Source of the DNA: Seminavis robusta
Taxonomy: Eukaryota > Bacillariophyta > Bacillariophyceae > Naviculales > Naviculaceae
Direction: 5' to 3'
DNA length: 21,646 nt
NCBI GenBank assembly: GCA_903772945.1
Contig: CAICTM010001841.1
Span: 1 to 21,646, forward strand
Shown here: in pieces, positions 10,121 through 19,110 of the stretch
Layout: the number at the start of each line of letters is the position of its first letter
Position numbering within the stretch: the stretch's first letter is position 1
Made by a program: the position numbers and the translations under genes
The notes under the pieces: model-generated
What the model saw: the letters and a program-made list of their open reading frames with translations, nothing else
Database searches by the model: none
What the model was told of the DNA's origin: nothing

Positions 10121-10861
10121 GGTGTTGGATGATGTTGTTGCTCTGTTTGTTACTCTTATTGTGCTTTCTCAATATCTCAACTCAAGGCTCCCTTGCTGAT
10201 GTTCTGGAGATGGATCCATCGATACTGGTATATCCAGCACACCCGTACTAGCAAGGTACCAGGTACCAGTATCTTCTGGTACATAGCAGCGAACAAGAAC
10301 CCCTCATCATTTCAACGATCGAGATGGCATGGATCCATCAAGACATCAAGAATCAAGAACAAGTAACAACTGTCGAACAAGAACCTCTCTTGGTTCGCTT
10401 CTCCGCGAGTGTCACCATGTTTCGATTCCGTCAGCGTCCTCTCAAGACGACAGGCACCCATCAAATCTTTTTTTCTTTCCCGAAGCTTTTACATGTACGA
10501 CTGTACAGCACTACGGCAAACACCCAGCTAGCTAGCTAGAACGGTCGCGGCTCCTGTTCACATCAACATGCACCTTCAGGAAGGGCAAATAAATCTAGCT
10601 ATTCCTCTCAATTGGGTCCTGTAACTTTGGATTACAGTATCCCGAAATCGGAGCCTGGTGGGTGATGACATCATATAGATGTTGCAAAGCTATCACTGTA
10701 TTCGGCGGCCCCTGGCTGGCTGCTAGTAGAATTATTTCGGGCAGGTGTTCACGGGAGCCGATGAAGACCTGCTTGAACTGTGTGGCAAACACAGTTGTAC
10801 AACAGTGTGTTGCTCGGATTTCACGGATTTTTTCTTCATGGCCCAGGATTCTTTCGAACCA
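10121..10861. other. Intergenic stretch without recognised gene
   Basis: A 741-bp gap holding the 5' flank of the small charged-protein gene and the 3' flank of the first glycosyltransferase-like gene. It contains a GGTACCAGGTACCAG direct repeat near 10255-10270, a CTAGCTAGCTAG run near 10529-10540, and a 19-bp sequence at 10427-10445 that recurs at 13852-13870. No protein-like or RNA-like feature was recognised. Confidence 0.55.
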
Positions 10862-12082
10862 TTACAGGCGCCGTTTCAATGCAGCAGACGGAGCTGTCCC
10901 ATAAACCGTTGTCAGTACAGATTCCCAATGTACACCATCACGCCACCAGTCCACACGCTTAGCCAGTTGGTCATCCTTGTCGTTGATGGTTGCCAGAACT
11001 GCTCGTGTTGCATTCAATAAATTGTCGTAGTCTGCAAAGACAACGTCTCCACATTTCTTGTAGGGCTCCAAAAACTGCTGATCAGACCATGTTTCCACGA
11101 CTGGGATACAGCCAAAACGACCCATTTCTGATAGTCGATGGGTCTCTCCTGCTGCAGTGGCACCATACCCATGGGTGATCAAGCATACTTTGCCATCTGC
11201 ATAGGACCTCTTAATGTGTGCGACAGCTTTGGATTTTTCCATTCTGACATTGGAGAGGGTATTTTGGAAACTTTCTATCAGTGGTATTCGACGTGCCTTT
11301 AGTTCCCCAAAGAAGACGACTTCAAGGGATCGATTGGTGAGTGGTCGCATGTACTTAGGATCGCCCAGTCGGGATTGATGCATCATGGGTAATAGCATGA
11401 CGGAATCATGCACACCCTTGTCTTTCATCCAATGATAATGAAAGTCTGAGTATTCCCAGATAACACACAATTCTTGATCATGACATGGCCTTAAATTCTT
11501 GCGCAGCTTCCCCTCACCAACAGCATCCAATTGCTCTGTCTGAATAAAGATGCGTGGAACGGTGGTGCAGTCCCTGCAGAAAGTGTAATCAGATTGGACA
11601 TGCAGAACAGTTTCAGGAGGATCCTCAGGTGTGCTGGCATTCAAACCATAACCTTTCAGCATGTTTTCAATGTTGGCTTCGTTGTCTCGGAAGATCACTC
11701 CTCCCAACTTGACCTTGTAGGACTTGGCCTGTCCCAAGACTTTCTGTAGCTTGTTGTATGATGGCGAACCTTTGGGACTGGAGAAGGCAATCATATCAAG
11801 ACACATTTGGTGCAAGGAGAGCTTGTTCTTGCACTCATCATACACCTCGACTGTGAGCTTCCTGGATTCGTCTTGGTTGGCTATTGTCATTGCTGATCGA
11901 CCCATTACGATTTTTGTGCTCCTGCTTGATCTTTGGAGGTTGGTGACCATTATGGCACACATCATGAGAAAAATCACAGGTATAAACCTTCCTTTGGTGC
12001 CTGTCATGTTGCTGTTTGTTGAGCGAGGAGTACTATTTGTTGGAGAGGGACGGAAGCATCGTTGTTTGTGGTTTTGGATCAT
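10862..12082 (-). CDS. Type II membrane protein, putative glycosyltransferase (paralogue A)
   Basis: A 406-aa single-exon protein. It has a short basic N-terminus, one hydrophobic segment (about residues 33-49, FIPVIFLMMCAIMVTNL), and then a long lumenal-type domain with several conserved cysteines, a layout usual for Golgi glycosyltransferases. Within the domain are DECKNKLSLHQMCLDMIAFSS (82-102, longer than this quote in the paralogue), CVIWEYSDFHYHWMK (206-220), VVFFGE (255-260) and GETHRLSEMGRFGCIPVVE (312-330). The last block resembles the C-terminal nucleotide-sugar region of exostosin/GT-B-like enzymes (a 'G-E-...-R-x-G-C-I-P-V' pattern). The donor and acceptor sugars cannot be read from sequence. 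The ATG at 12082 is the first; an alternative at 12007 (MTGTKGRF) aligns better with the paralogue. Confidence 0.75.
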   Translation of the reverse strand: MIQNHKQRCFRPSPTNSTPRSTNSNMTGTKGRFIPVIFLMMCAIMVTNLQRSSRSTKIVMGRSAMTIANQDESRKLTVEVYDECKNKLSLHQMCLDMIAFSSPKGSPSYNKLQKVLGQAKSYKVKLGGVIFRDNEANIENMLKGYGLNASTPEDPPETVLHVQSDYTFCRDCTTVPRIFIQTEQLDAVGEGKLRKNLRPCHDQELCVIWEYSDFHYHWMKDKGVHDSVMLLPMMHQSRLGDPKYMRPLTNRSLEVVFFGELKARRIPLIESFQNTLSNVRMEKSKAVAHIKRSYADGKVCLITHGYGATAAGETHRLSEMGRFGCIPVVETWSDQQFLEPYKKCGDVVFADYDNLLNATRAVLATINDKDDQLAKRVDWWRDGVHWESVLTTVYGTAPSAALKRRL

Positions 12083-12576
12083 TGTGCCAACTTTTGGAGC
12101 GCGTTTGCGGATGTTTGAGACCCAGGGTCTTTGGTGATGGCGGCCTTAAGTAAAAATGGTCACAGTGCCACAAGGCAAGCGCAAGATGACCGAACGAGTG
12201 ATCGGGACTGTTGTACTCGGGACTGACCGTCTTTGCTCTCTCGGCCCATCAAGTTTCAAGTCAAATGGCACGGCATGATGTACCGAAAGCACGTCAAAAC
12301 ATTTATGAAGCCAAAGTTTTCTGGAGCAAATGAAAGTGCTAGCATGTCATAGCTATAGCGAAGGACCCAATCGAGCTCTACGCCGACGAGAAACCGAGAG
12401 GGCCTTGCAAGTGGAACAGGAGAAAGTATCATCTACACGTGTACAGCTCCTTCCCGGCAGGGCGTCAATCCGTCGGCATTACGGTGTTTCAGGCTAAAAT
12501 TGCGTTGAGTAAGCTCTCGCCCTGGCGCCTAGTTCAGTGTCCAGAATAGGATTTGTGTTTGAGGCTGCAACAGACA
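12083..12576. other. Spacer between the two tandem paralogues
   Basis: A 494-bp gap that should carry the promoter of paralogue A and the 3' UTR of paralogue B. It shows no visible similarity to the 5' flank of paralogue B, so the duplication is old enough for flanks to have diverged, or did not include them. No gene was recognised. Confidence 0.55.
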
Positions 12577-13746
12577 TCAGCTTGGTGCTGTCGTCATTGC
12601 AGTTGTCAATACTAATTCCCATTTCACACCAGTACGCCACCAGTTTACTCGCTTAGACAGATTCTTGTCATCACTGCTGTTTATGCCATTGAGAACTGCT
12701 TTTGTTGCATTCAATAGATTGTCGTAGTCTGCAAAGACTACATCTGCACATTTTCGGTAGGGTTCCAAGAAAAGCTCATCTGACCATGTTTCCAGGATTG
12801 GAATGCAGCCAAAGCGTCCAAATTCAGACAAGCGATGGGTTTCTCCTGCTGCACCTGTGTGGTAGCCATGTGTAATCAAACAGACTTTGGAATCTTCATA
12901 GGATTTCTTCATGCGTTTTGTGGATTTGGTCTGTTCTGCTCTCACATTAGATAGTTCATCATTAAAGCTCTTTATGAGAGGTTTTCGTCGTTTTCTGCTC
13001 ATGTCTCCAAAAAAGACAACATCGATGGATCGATTTGTGAGAGAATGCATGTTGTCGGCTTCCCCCAATCGCGATTGGTGCATGATGGGTAGTAGCACGA
13101 CAGAATCTTGCATTTTTCTTTCCTTCATCCAATGATACTGAAAATCTGAGTATTCCCAGATAACACACAACTCTTGGTCATGACACGGCTTCAAATTCTT
13201 TTTCATGATCTTATGGCCAATTGTGGCCAGTTGCTCTGACTGAACAAAAATGCGTGGGATTGTATGGCAATCAGCACAGAAGGTGAAATCAGATTGGACG
13301 TGCAGGACAGTTTCAGGTGGATCATCAGGTGTGCTGGCAGGTAATCCATAGCCTTCCAACATGGCTCGAATGTTGGCTTCATTGCTCTCATAAATCCCCT
13401 TTCCTGCCAAATGCACCTTGTAGGATTTGGCTTTTCCCAATACGTTTTGCATTTTGTTGTATGATGGGGATCCAGGTGGACTGGAGAAGGCGATCATATC
13501 AAGACACATTTGATGCAAGGAAAGTTTGTTCTTGCACTCATCATCACCCTCCACTGTGAGCTTGCGAGATTCTTCTTGATTTGCCAAGGGCAGCTCCAAT
13601 TCGGTTTGAAACACATGGTTTGTGCTTTTGCCAGAGCTACGAAGGTTGGAGACCAAAATTGCAGATATTACGAGAAGGACTGAAGGAACTATCCATCTTC
13701 TGGTTGACGCCATTGTTGGTGTGCTGAAGGTTTTTCCGTTATCCAT
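12577..13746 (-). CDS. Type II membrane protein, putative glycosyltransferase (paralogue B)
   Basis: A 389-aa single-exon protein, same orientation as paralogue A and about two-thirds identical to it by eye. It has the same layout: basic N-terminus, a hydrophobic segment at about 18-35 (WIVPSVLLVISAILVSNL), then the same blocks in the same order (KNKLSLHQMCLDMIAFSSP, ELCVIWEYSDFQYHWMK, GETHRLSEFGRFGCIPILE, DVVFADYDNLLNAT). It stops 12 residues after the LTT that precedes the longer A tail (ALKRRL), so the C-termini differ. The catalytic-looking block and cysteines are kept in both copies, so neither looks like a pseudogene. Function as for paralogue A: glycosyltransferase-like, substrate unknown. 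Confidence 0.75.
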   Translation of the reverse strand: MDNGKTFSTPTMASTRRWIVPSVLLVISAILVSNLRSSGKSTNHVFQTELELPLANQEESRKLTVEGDDECKNKLSLHQMCLDMIAFSSPPGSPSYNKMQNVLGKAKSYKVHLAGKGIYESNEANIRAMLEGYGLPASTPDDPPETVLHVQSDFTFCADCHTIPRIFVQSEQLATIGHKIMKKNLKPCHDQELCVIWEYSDFQYHWMKERKMQDSVVLLPIMHQSRLGEADNMHSLTNRSIDVVFFGDMSRKRRKPLIKSFNDELSNVRAEQTKSTKRMKKSYEDSKVCLITHGYHTGAAGETHRLSEFGRFGCIPILETWSDELFLEPYRKCADVVFADYDNLLNATKAVLNGINSSDDKNLSKRVNWWRTGVKWELVLTTAMTTAPS

Positions 13747-14023
13747 TATGTTCAGACCAGTTCGTCCGATGGAGTTGTTTGTGCTGCGCGGTTCCTCGTC
13801 TGTTCCGCTTCTTTGGTGGCGTTGCGGGAAGCCCTTTTAAAAGTCACTTTATCCGTCAGCGTCCTCTCAAAGGAACTGTCGCCTGCCCGCCACTCAGCAA
13901 TTGCAATCAACCCAACCACAATCCTGAACGACAGAACAAGAGGAAGTGTAGATAGACAAGAGTAGATTCTCCAAAGCTAAAGAGGAGAACCTAGCTATCA
14001 TAGCTACTACTAGTGGCGTCAAG
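13747..14023. promoter_or_regulatory. Divergent intergenic region, paralogue B / SR-protein gene
   Basis: A 277-bp gap between divergent start codons. A TATA-like CTTTTAAAAG palindrome sits near 13834-13843, about 90 bp upstream of the paralogue B start. A 19-bp sequence at 13852-13870 (TCCGTCAGCGTCCTCTCAA) also occurs at 10427-10445. Functional meaning is not shown. Confidence 0.5.
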
Positions 14024-15373
14024 ATGTCCTCCTACGGTCCAGGACCTGATAGAGGAGGAGGTGGCGGCGGTCCTCCACCGTCGTCAAATGATCGTCCTCC
14101 AAGAGGTCGGAGCCGTTCGCTGTCTCGAGATCGAGATCCCGGCAGAAGACGCAGCCGTTCTCGAAGCAGATCCTACAGCCGCGATCGTCGCTCCAGGTCT
14201 CCTCCGTCGAGACGACGTCGCTCGAGAAGCCGGAGTTACAGTCGTTCACGCAGTCGAAGTCCTCCCAAAGGTGGTGGGGTAAGTGGATTTTTGGAGCAAG
14301 AAGTTCGATGATACCCTTGCTTTTATTAACCCTTTTCATGTCATGTTATCTATGCAGTTTCATGGCCGTGGCCCTCCTCGCGATTTTAGGCGTGAACCAC
14401 CCTTCCCTGATCGCTATGGTGGCCCTCCTCCACCAGATCAGTACCGGCGGTATCCAGGTAGGCATCGATCCTGCTCTTTTGGGGTATATTATTCTGGGCA
14501 TGATCTGCTAACCAGGCTGTCTCTTTTATCATTTACTCCACATAGATCGCGATGGATATGGAGGCCGTGACTTTCGTGGACCACCTCCACCCTTCCATGA
14601 TCCTTACTATCGCGACGGTGATAGATTTGGCCCAAGAGGAGGACCGCCCCCTCCTCACCATCGATATGGTGGGCCTCCACCTGGCCCTCCCCGCGGTGGT
14701 GGTGGGGGCGGCGGAGGAGGTGGTGGTGGTGGTGGACGCCGAATTAGACGTGACGAAGGTCCTCCTGGTGTTTCTCTTCTGGTGCGAAACGTGGCTCCCA
14801 CGGTGTCTACACAAGAATTAACGCAAGCGTTCAGTCGAATTGGCAAGATTAGAGATGTCTACATTCCTCGAGATTTTCATTCGCAGCAACCCAAAGGATT
14901 CGCCTTTATTGAATATGAGACGCCTGAGATGGCCCGCGAAGCACGTGAGGAAATGGACCGTTTTCGAGTACAAGGAAGAGAGCTGGAAGTGGTTTTTGCA
15001 CAAGAACGCCGGAAAACGCCAAATGAAATGCGTGGTCGCGTTGTGTCTTCTCCTGACGGTGACGGTGATAGACCAAGTGGTGGCGGAAGCAGCGGTGGTG
15101 GTGGAGGAGGAGGAGGAAGCCGTCGCAATGGTGGTGGAAACTTTGAACGGTGCGTCAATCCAGTGTTGTTGGTGTCAGAGGCGAAAGGTTTATGCTGAAA
15201 GTACGATCTTTGTTTTCAGATCCTCTTCATTTGAGAGGCACAAGCAGAGAGAACGTGATGTTCCTCCTCGCAACGGAGGCGGTCGCCCTGAAGGCGGACG
15301 AGATGGTGGTGGAGATCGTTATGATGGACCCCCGAGAGGTGGTCAATCTGATGATCGTCCTGCAGACAATTAA
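14024..15373 (+). CDS. SR-type splicing factor with N-terminal RS domain and one RRM (SRSF10/SCL-like)
   Basis: RNA-binding splicing regulator. Exons are 14024-14278, 14358-14457, 14546-15149 and 15220-15373, giving 370 aa. Residues about 25-85 are an Arg/Ser-rich domain (many RS, SRSRS). A Gly/Pro/Arg/Tyr-rich spacer with a 14-Gly run follows. The RRM is at about 195-275: RNP2-like LLVRNV (196-201), RNP1 KGFAFIEY (235-242), ending in FAQERRKTPNEMR, which closely matches the RRM end of SRSF10/SRSF12 and plant SCL proteins. A Gly-rich tail completes it. All three junctions have good GT-AG sites and give an uninterrupted frame. An RS domain before the RRM matches plant SCL-type architecture rather than the RRM-first layout of classic SR proteins. 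It probably acts in nuclear speckles, by family knowledge. Confidence 0.9.
14279..14357 (+). other. SR-gene intron 1
   Basis: A 79-bp intron with a GTAAGT donor and a TATGCAG acceptor, phase 0, directly after the RS domain (PPKGGG to FHGRGPP). Confidence 0.88.
14458..14545 (+). other. SR-gene intron 2
   Basis: An 88-bp intron with a GTAGGC donor and a CACATAG acceptor. It is phase 1 and splits an aspartate codon between YRRYP and RDGYGGRD. Confidence 0.85.
15150..15219 (+). other. SR-gene intron 3
   Basis: A 70-bp intron with a GTGCGT donor and a TTTTCAG acceptor. It is phase 2 and joins GGNFE-R to SSSFERHKQRERD. Reading through it would give a short alternative C-terminus stopping at 15198, so intron retention is a possible regulatory outcome. 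Confidence 0.85.
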
Positions 15374-16882
15374 AAAGCAAATTATTGATTCGGGTAAGTT
15401 GGCATGATTTAGCTCCGGAGCAGCAGCCATATGCGATGGAATCATTTTTGTGTACCTCGACAAAACACACCCAAGCAAAAAGCAAGCCAGAGATGTATTG
15501 ATTGATATGTATGATTGGAAACAAGACGATGAGAGAATTTAAAAAGGAAAGGAAGAGTGCAATTAGAAGACTCAGACCAAGCGGGAGCCTCAAGTTATTA
15601 GAAGCAAGAAGAAGGTCAAGTTATCGATGTTTTGAATTCGCGAATGGGAACAAGCCAGCCCCCATAAAGATGCCGAGCCGATGTACTTTGACGAGTAGTC
15701 CTTAACTAAATCAAGTGGTGTTTACAAGACGAAGACCAAGACACGAGTGATGCCTGGGGGCATGGCAACAAGACTGACCACCAAGCCCAGACCTGTTCAA
15801 TGCCTACACTTGTTAGTGGGTAACTATCGCAAACAATCGTTGAACACTCAAGATCACGGGGATTTTCAGTGCTCTCATTCGTTGTTCAAGGTTGCTGCTG
15901 TTGTTTTTACGAGATGTCAAGTCCGAGAGGGTGTTTGTTTGTGCACAATACAATTACCTTAGCGAGCTATCGTCTCGTTGTGAGAAGGCATCAAGGTCCT
16001 CCCAAGATCAAGCCACAGAGGTGCGCGCCCGCTAGTTCGGTACTGCATTAGAACCTGCGCTTCTCCTGGTGCAGAGCACGCAAGTTTTTCTTTCTTTGTA
16101 TCCGTCTCAGCCGATGTCGTGAAGGCTCTGGAAGCGGGTACGCATTTTCTACTAGGAAGAGAGGGCGTTCCTCGTTGATGTGTGTCTCCACTCCCCTTCA
16201 ACGTCGTTTACAACAATTCACTGGCAGCTATCCGAAAGCATGAAGTTCAGGATGTAGTTTGTTAATACTTGGAAGAAACTACAATCAGGCAGCCACCTTT
16301 TCAGGAGAATGAATCTTTACGAGCACAACAATCAACCGTTCAGCGTACGAGGTGCACCTGTGACGATTGAATCATTCGATTCAGTTGTGCGAGGCAAATG
16401 TTTTACAGTCTTTCCCTGCAATGAGTTTTCTGTCCGTTTACAAGTTGTGTGTTTGGTCTTCATTTCGGATGTGTTCGTGGCGAACTTCGAGTGGTTGGCT
16501 TTTCTGCCATGTTCTAGCTAATGCCCGATGTTGCCTCATTGTGCTACCACCCTCTTGTCCTGGCTACCGGTAGTACTGTAAGCTCTATCTAGCCATGTTA
16601 GTTATCTTATGCATAAATTTAGTTTGTTTGGGACAAGCTGGGCGATTTGTATCGATATCGTCGTACATAGACTAGCTGGACTGAAAGGTTCCAGACACAA
16701 CAACTTGCCAAGGCAGTAGAACCATGGGTCGTCAAAACACAAAATCCAAAAGGTTTATGAAGTCGGTTATACCAAGCTAGTCTGGCCACAAAAGAGCAAA
16801 GCGCGTGAACTGGTGGGGTACAATTAGTGGCTCGTAGGCTCCTCTGACGATACAATGTCATGTCATACCCGAGTTGGTTAAT
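15374..16882. other. Long intergenic stretch, no gene recognised
   Basis: About 1.5 kb between the SR gene (+) and the 3' end of the nucleoredoxin-like gene (-). The short open frames have no protein-like composition, splice logic or family motif. I looked for tRNA-like GTTCRA arms and found no cloverleaf I would support. A TACCGGTA palindrome occurs near 16565. It is the longest gene-free stretch left of 17.9 kb, and could hold an untranslated RNA that cannot be recognised by eye. Confidence 0.55.
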
Positions 16883-17959
16883 TTAAAATTCCGAGTCGTC
16901 ATGTTGCAGTGGAGCCGCGGGGGTATCATCTTCTATTGCACTGGCACCTGCATCGTCTTTGCCGATGTACTTCATGAATTGTTTCCAGAAATACAGCCTG
17001 GAAGGAGCGAACGAGCAATACATGTAGCAAGAGTTAAAACATGACAAGAAGTACCATACACAGAACCAACAAGAGCCAATCGAGTCTCCACGAATGAATC
17101 GAATCGAATCTGCATTCACTTACAAGCCAAAAATGTAGATTGGATTCTTGAGAATATAGAAAACCACTGCCATGATTCCAGAGGGTCCACCACCGGCGCT
17201 CATATCGGCTTCTTCAATCGGCACGGCTTCGGTCGCCTTCCACTGTTCAATGACGGCCGTTCCCTGTTCGGCGTTCCCCGACGCCCCGGTAACATCGTCA
17301 CGGGCACCACTGGTGACAAATTTTCCGGTCTTGACATCCAACACAATCAGGGTAGGGATACCTTTGATTTGCATCCGTTTGGCCAAAACATTTTTAATGT
17401 TGGCCGTGTCAGCACCGGCGACTCCTTCTGCCAGAGACAGCCACGGCATGGTTCCTAACGGGTATAAATCAATACAGTAGCCACAAATAAATAAGCAGAA
17501 GCGACGGCAATGACTTGGTCCGATTTGTAAAGTATATTATCTTGGTACGCACCATAATACTCTTGAAACTCTGGAATGGACTTATCCGAGGAAACGTAGA
17601 CAATCTCGAGCTTGGACTTTTCGGCACATGACTTGTAGAATTCTTTCAAAATGGGAGAGAATTGGCGGCACGGAGGACACCATTTGGCTGTACAGTACAT
17701 GTATGAGTACAGTATCAGAAATAAATAAACAATCACAAGTTAATGTCAGAAACAGCTCAACCACAACGAGCGACCAGGATACCGTAGAAGGTCTTCATTC
17801 ATCGTCGTACGAACCCGAAAAGTACAGGGCAACCAGATCCTTATCTTGCAGGGCTGTCTTTGTGGGTGTCCTGGCGCCTTTGGCATTCGTCAACAGAGTC
17901 GCTCCGAGGAGCTCTTCCATAGGCGTCTTGGGAGTATCTGCTTTCTTCTTCGTTGACAT
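16883..17959 (-). CDS. Nucleoredoxin/tryparedoxin-like thioredoxin-fold protein (WCPPC) with hydrophobic C-terminal segment
   Basis: Thiol-disulfide oxidoreductase of the thioredoxin fold. Exons are 17959-17815, 17687-17553, 17454-17124 and 16997-16883, giving 241 aa. The active site AKWCPPCRQF (residues 49-58) appears only after splicing exon 1 to exon 2. YVSSDKSIPEFQEYYG followed by TMPWLSL is typical of nucleoredoxin and tryparedoxin. GIPTLIVLD carries the cis-proline of the fold. After the domain comes a hydrophobic stretch, roughly IMAVVFYILKNPIYIFGLLYFW, which looks like a membrane segment, followed by an acidic C-terminus. Soluble nucleoredoxins do not usually have such a tail, so membrane anchoring is inferred. 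The N-terminus is Lys/Thr-rich with no clear signal peptide. Confidence 0.9.
16998..17123 (-). other. Nucleoredoxin-like gene intron 3
   Basis: A 126-bp intron with a GTAAGT donor and a CTTCCAG acceptor. It joins IYIFGL to LYFWKQFMKYIG in the middle of the hydrophobic segment. Confidence 0.85.
17455..17552 (-). other. Nucleoredoxin-like gene intron 2
   Basis: A 98-bp intron with a GTGCGT donor and a CCGTTAG acceptor, joining FQEYYG to TMPWLSLAEG. Confidence 0.87.
17688..17814 (-). other. Nucleoredoxin-like gene intron 1
   Basis: A 127-bp intron with a GTTCGT donor and a TGTACAG acceptor. Its removal creates the active-site alanine codon just before KWCPPC. Confidence 0.87.
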
Positions 17960-18113
17960 GGTGGATTGTCTGTATGGTACAGTACGGTTCTAATCGAATC
18001 GAATCACTTCAATAGAATGAAGCTAAGTTCCAATGAGATACAGGGCCAGGATCTTTCGTTTGCTAGTTTCTGGAAGGGACGGTCATACGACTGAAAATCG
18101 CCAAAATAGGCAT
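17960..18113. promoter_or_regulatory. 5' flank of the nucleoredoxin-like gene
   Basis: A short upstream region before the repeat island begins. It contains AATCGAATCGAATC near 17992-18005, a motif also present in intron 3 of the same gene (about 17096-17109). No TATA box was recognised. Confidence 0.4.
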
Positions 18114-18335
18114 AAAGTCGCACAGGAGCCACAAACTCGCATCAAAAGTCGTTCATAAAGGCGCATGCGAATAGCACCAAAGTCGCGTGCGACTTTCTCA
18201 CACGACTTTGAAAGTCGCGCAAGTTTACTGTAAGTATGGCGATAAAGTCGCGTCAAATCGCTGAAAGTTGTTCGGAAAGTCGTACAAAGTCGCGTACGAC
18301 TTTGTGAACGACTTTCAGCGATCCGACGCGACTTT
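18114..18335. repeat. AAAGTCG inverted-repeat cluster with a 92-bp hairpin
   Basis: The 7-mer AAAGTCG occurs 12 times in 222 bp, seven on + (18114, 18145, 18179, 18211, 18244, 18276, 18286) and five on - (18190, 18203, 18297, 18309, 18329). The densest part, 18244-18335, is a near-perfect hairpin: arms 18244-18285 and 18294-18335 (42 nt each, 37 positions complementary plus two G-T pairs) around an 8-nt loop. A second short hairpin lies at 18179-18196 (8-bp arms, 2-nt loop). Segment 18179-18210 is also repeated directly, with changes, at 18286-18316. It could be a miniature transposable element, a hairpin RNA source or a protein-binding array; no coding potential was seen. Confidence 0.85.
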
Positions 18336-18589
18336 GACCATAGACCATAGCAAGACGAATCCGGGACTAACAGTCGCATGACGAGGACTTCCTGACAGGC
18401 ATTAATTATTCGTCTTTGGAACGGTTGCCGTTATCCAAGCGGCCGCGCGTCAAGCGTGGGGGCTAGTAATGGCTTGGAAATTCGGCGACTTTTGAGGCAA
18501 CTTCCCCTTCGGCGATAAGTAGGTACGACTGTATGAATCAACGCCGGGATCTTCCTCAAGTACTACCTGGTACTAGTAGACAATATGCT
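18336..18589. other. Spacer within repeat island
   Basis: Holds one more CGACTTT (about 18486) but no gene or other pattern that I can support. Confidence 0.4.
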
Positions 18590-18769
18590 GGAAGGTTCCG
18601 CAAATAATGAAATAGTTTAATTATAATGAATTCTTGATTAATGTGTTTAATGGTGATGAATGGTGATGAATTCATCACCAGTTTGTTGAATGGTGATGAA
18701 TGGTGATGAAAATGATTAATTTTATAGTGATGAATTCAATTCAGATTTTCATGTTTCGCAGGACCTTCC
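18590..18769. mobile_element. Miniature inverted-repeat-bounded element, copy 1 (TGATGAA-rich)
   Basis: It begins with GGAAGGTTCCGC (18590-18601) and ends with GCAGGACCTTCC (18758-18769), which read as imperfect 12-bp terminal inverted repeats. Inside are several TGATGAA words and a perfect 20-bp palindrome (18661-18680). Its last 30 bases share TTCAGATTTTCAT and GCAGGACCTTCC with copy 2. No coding capacity, so if mobile it would be non-autonomous. Confidence 0.6.
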
Positions 18770-19110
18770 TTCGGTGATAATGTGCTCCTCTTTGCTCCCA
18801 GGAAGGTGCCGCCCTTGATGAATTTTTGGCGATTTGATGAATAGTGATGAAAATGAACTGTATCTGTTGACTGGTGATGAATTCTTTGTTGATTGGTGAT
18901 GAAAAATGATGAAAAGTGATGAATCTGTGATGACTGGTGATGAATAGTGATGAAAATGTACTACTAATACTGTTTTACTATACCGGTAGGGGGTGATGAA
19001 TAGTGATGAATGGTGATGAAAAATTTGAGTATGTGATGAATTTGGTTGAATGATGATGAAACAAATGGCCTAGTGATGAATTGGTGATGAAAATGATGAA
19101 TACTGATGAA
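18654..19110 (+). repeat. Dispersed TGATGAA array
   Basis: About 23 copies of TGATGAA, almost all in + orientation, mostly as TGGTGATGAA or TAGTGATGAA with irregular spacing. It spans both inverted-repeat-bounded elements. The spacing is not a strict tandem repeat, which suggests repeated local slippage and duplication rather than a simple microsatellite. Confidence 0.85.
18661..18680. repeat. Perfect 20-bp palindrome TGGTGATGAATTCATCACCA
   Basis: It is identical to its own reverse complement. It arises where a forward TGGTGATGAA meets a reverse copy, and is one of the very few reversed copies in the TGATGAA array. Confidence 0.9.

Noticed and set aside
14877-15158. Pro-rich minus-strand open frame
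   Set aside because: It mirrors the Gly-rich part of the SR protein; no independent evidence.
16330-16400. Possible tRNA around ATTCGATTC near 16375
   Set aside because: No matching acceptor stem, D-arm or anticodon stem could be found.
17090-18005. Repeated AATCGAATCGAATC at about 17096 and 17992
   Set aside because: It is a short simple-sequence motif with few copies; too little to call a regulatory pair.
3350-18990. TACCGGTA palindromes at about 3363, 16565 and 18982
   Set aside because: Three copies of an 8-mer are only slightly above chance and share no common context.
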